From Candidatus Binatia bacterium (lineage in GTDB: Bacteria; Desulfobacterota; Binatia; Bin18): a stretch of DNA of 64,000 nt. The position numbers and the translations under genes were made by a program. The notes beneath the pieces are model-generated. The model had not been told where the DNA came from. It saw only the letters and a program-made list of their open reading frames with translations, and made no database searches. The stretch spans positions 62,001 through 126,000 of the forward strand of contig JAJDTY010000064.1 in assembly GCA_022826945.1 (NCBI GenBank), given 5' to 3'. Shown here piece by piece: positions 63,668-64,000 of the stretch (position 1 is its first letter; each line of letters starts with the position of its first letter).

Positions 63668-64000
63668 AACTGCGTCCTGGTCGGCCTCCCTGATAGGGGA
63701 GTATATAAGGGAGGGTGGGCGTCACTTGTCTCTGCTCCACGCTTCTCTCCTGGAGCGGGTCAACGGCAAGGGGCAGACGGACCGGCTGATTGAGGGGGGA
63801 CTCGGTCTCCTCCTGGTGTGAGGGATCAGGCAAGAGGTCCGACTCTTCAGGGCCGTCGTAGGGGAAAAAGGTGACGGCAATCACAATATATAAGATGCAC
63901 CATAAGGCCATAAACGGCGTACGCTCGGTGAATTTCAGCGGACCGATTTCAATCTCTTTTGTTCCTTGGACCGCACGCAGCAAGAAAATGAGGGGGACGG
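63642..64000 (-). CDS. Membrane-associated protein, partial, cut by window end
   Basis: The frame is open to the last base, so the 5' end lies beyond the window. Visible are a hydrophobic piece at the edge (VPLIFLLRAV), a span (MALWCILYIVIAVTFFPYDG) and a Pro/Gln-rich soluble tail (LLPDPSHQEETESP; TPTLPYILPYQGGRPG). No family recognised. It overlaps the thioesterase by 26 bp, which supports a real gene. Confidence 0.55.
   Translation of the reverse strand, partial: VPLIFLLRAVQGTKEIEIGPLKFTERTPFMALWCILYIVIAVTFFPYDGPEESDLLPDPSHQEETESPLNQPVRLPLAVDPLQERSVEQRQVTPTLPYILPYQGGRPGRSCDRFPTSA

Overview
The window reads as chromosomal DNA of a GC-rich, Gram-negative, heterotrophic bacterium. The Gram-negative reading rests on an LpxL/HtrB-type lipid A acyltransferase and a MurE with the DNPR motif of meso-diaminopimelate enzymes. 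The abundance of Rieske oxygenases, Baeyer-Villiger monooxygenases, TIM-barrel amidohydrolases, an LLM-type flavin oxidoreductase, a class III CoA-transferase and a phytanoyl-CoA dioxygenase-like protein resembles uncultivated lineages near the old Deltaproteobacteria (Binatota or Tectomicrobia-like). That placement is inference from gene content; no rRNA or other taxonomic marker lies here. Coding density is very high and no gap exceeds about 250 bp. I saw no rRNA, tRNA, CRISPR array, transposase or integrase.

Left third (1-22 kb): a catabolic accessory region. It opens with a truncated amidohydrolase. A minus-strand operon follows (Baeyer-Villiger monooxygenase, GPH-type transporter, Rieske oxygenase alpha subunit), then a divergent SAM methyltransferase. 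A small palindromic element and a PIN/RHH toxin-antitoxin pair separate it from a plus-strand operon: CadI/ArsI-like protein, NTF2-like protein, 110-residue unknown, second Rieske oxygenase, second Baeyer-Villiger monooxygenase. The two Rieske+BVMO modules appear paralogous. Next come a GFA protein, an HSL-family hydrolase, a PhyH-like dioxygenase, an RRM protein with a small charged partner, a paired acyl-CoA dehydrogenase set (one subunit seems to lack the catalytic base), another amidohydrolase, a lipoprotein, a methyltransferase, an LLM oxidoreductase and a histidine phosphatase. The set suits oxygen-dependent opening of a cyclic ketone, sterol/terpenoid or aromatic compound followed by CoA-ester oxidation; the substrate cannot be read from sequence.

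Middle (22-47 kb): housekeeping. A minus-strand operon carries a class V aminotransferase, serA and purA behind a short leader with a terminator/antiterminator arrangement. Divergent from it is a complete-looking division and cell-wall (dcw) cluster: mraZ, rsmH, ftsL, ftsI, murE, mraY, murD, ftsW, murG, murC, murB, ddl, ftsQ, ftsA, ftsZ. Most junctions overlap. A consensus sigma70 promoter is followed at once by three MraZ-type TGGG direct repeats. murF is missing from its usual place between murE and mraY. A radical SAM protein and acpS follow ftsZ.

Right third (46-64 kb): a pyruvate/acetoin dehydrogenase-type operon (E1 alpha, E1 beta, E2, no E3), a DUF4139 protein, an ABC-2 exporter, a CoA-transferase, an EthD-like protein with a strong terminator, a D-aminoacylase-like amidohydrolase followed by a haem-oxygenase-fold protein, an Smr protein, two exported proteins of unknown role, a ferritin-like protein, the lipid A acyltransferase, a 50-residue single-span peptide with a prepilin-like N-terminus, a site-2 protease / dCMP deaminase / thioesterase operon, and a gene cut by the window end.
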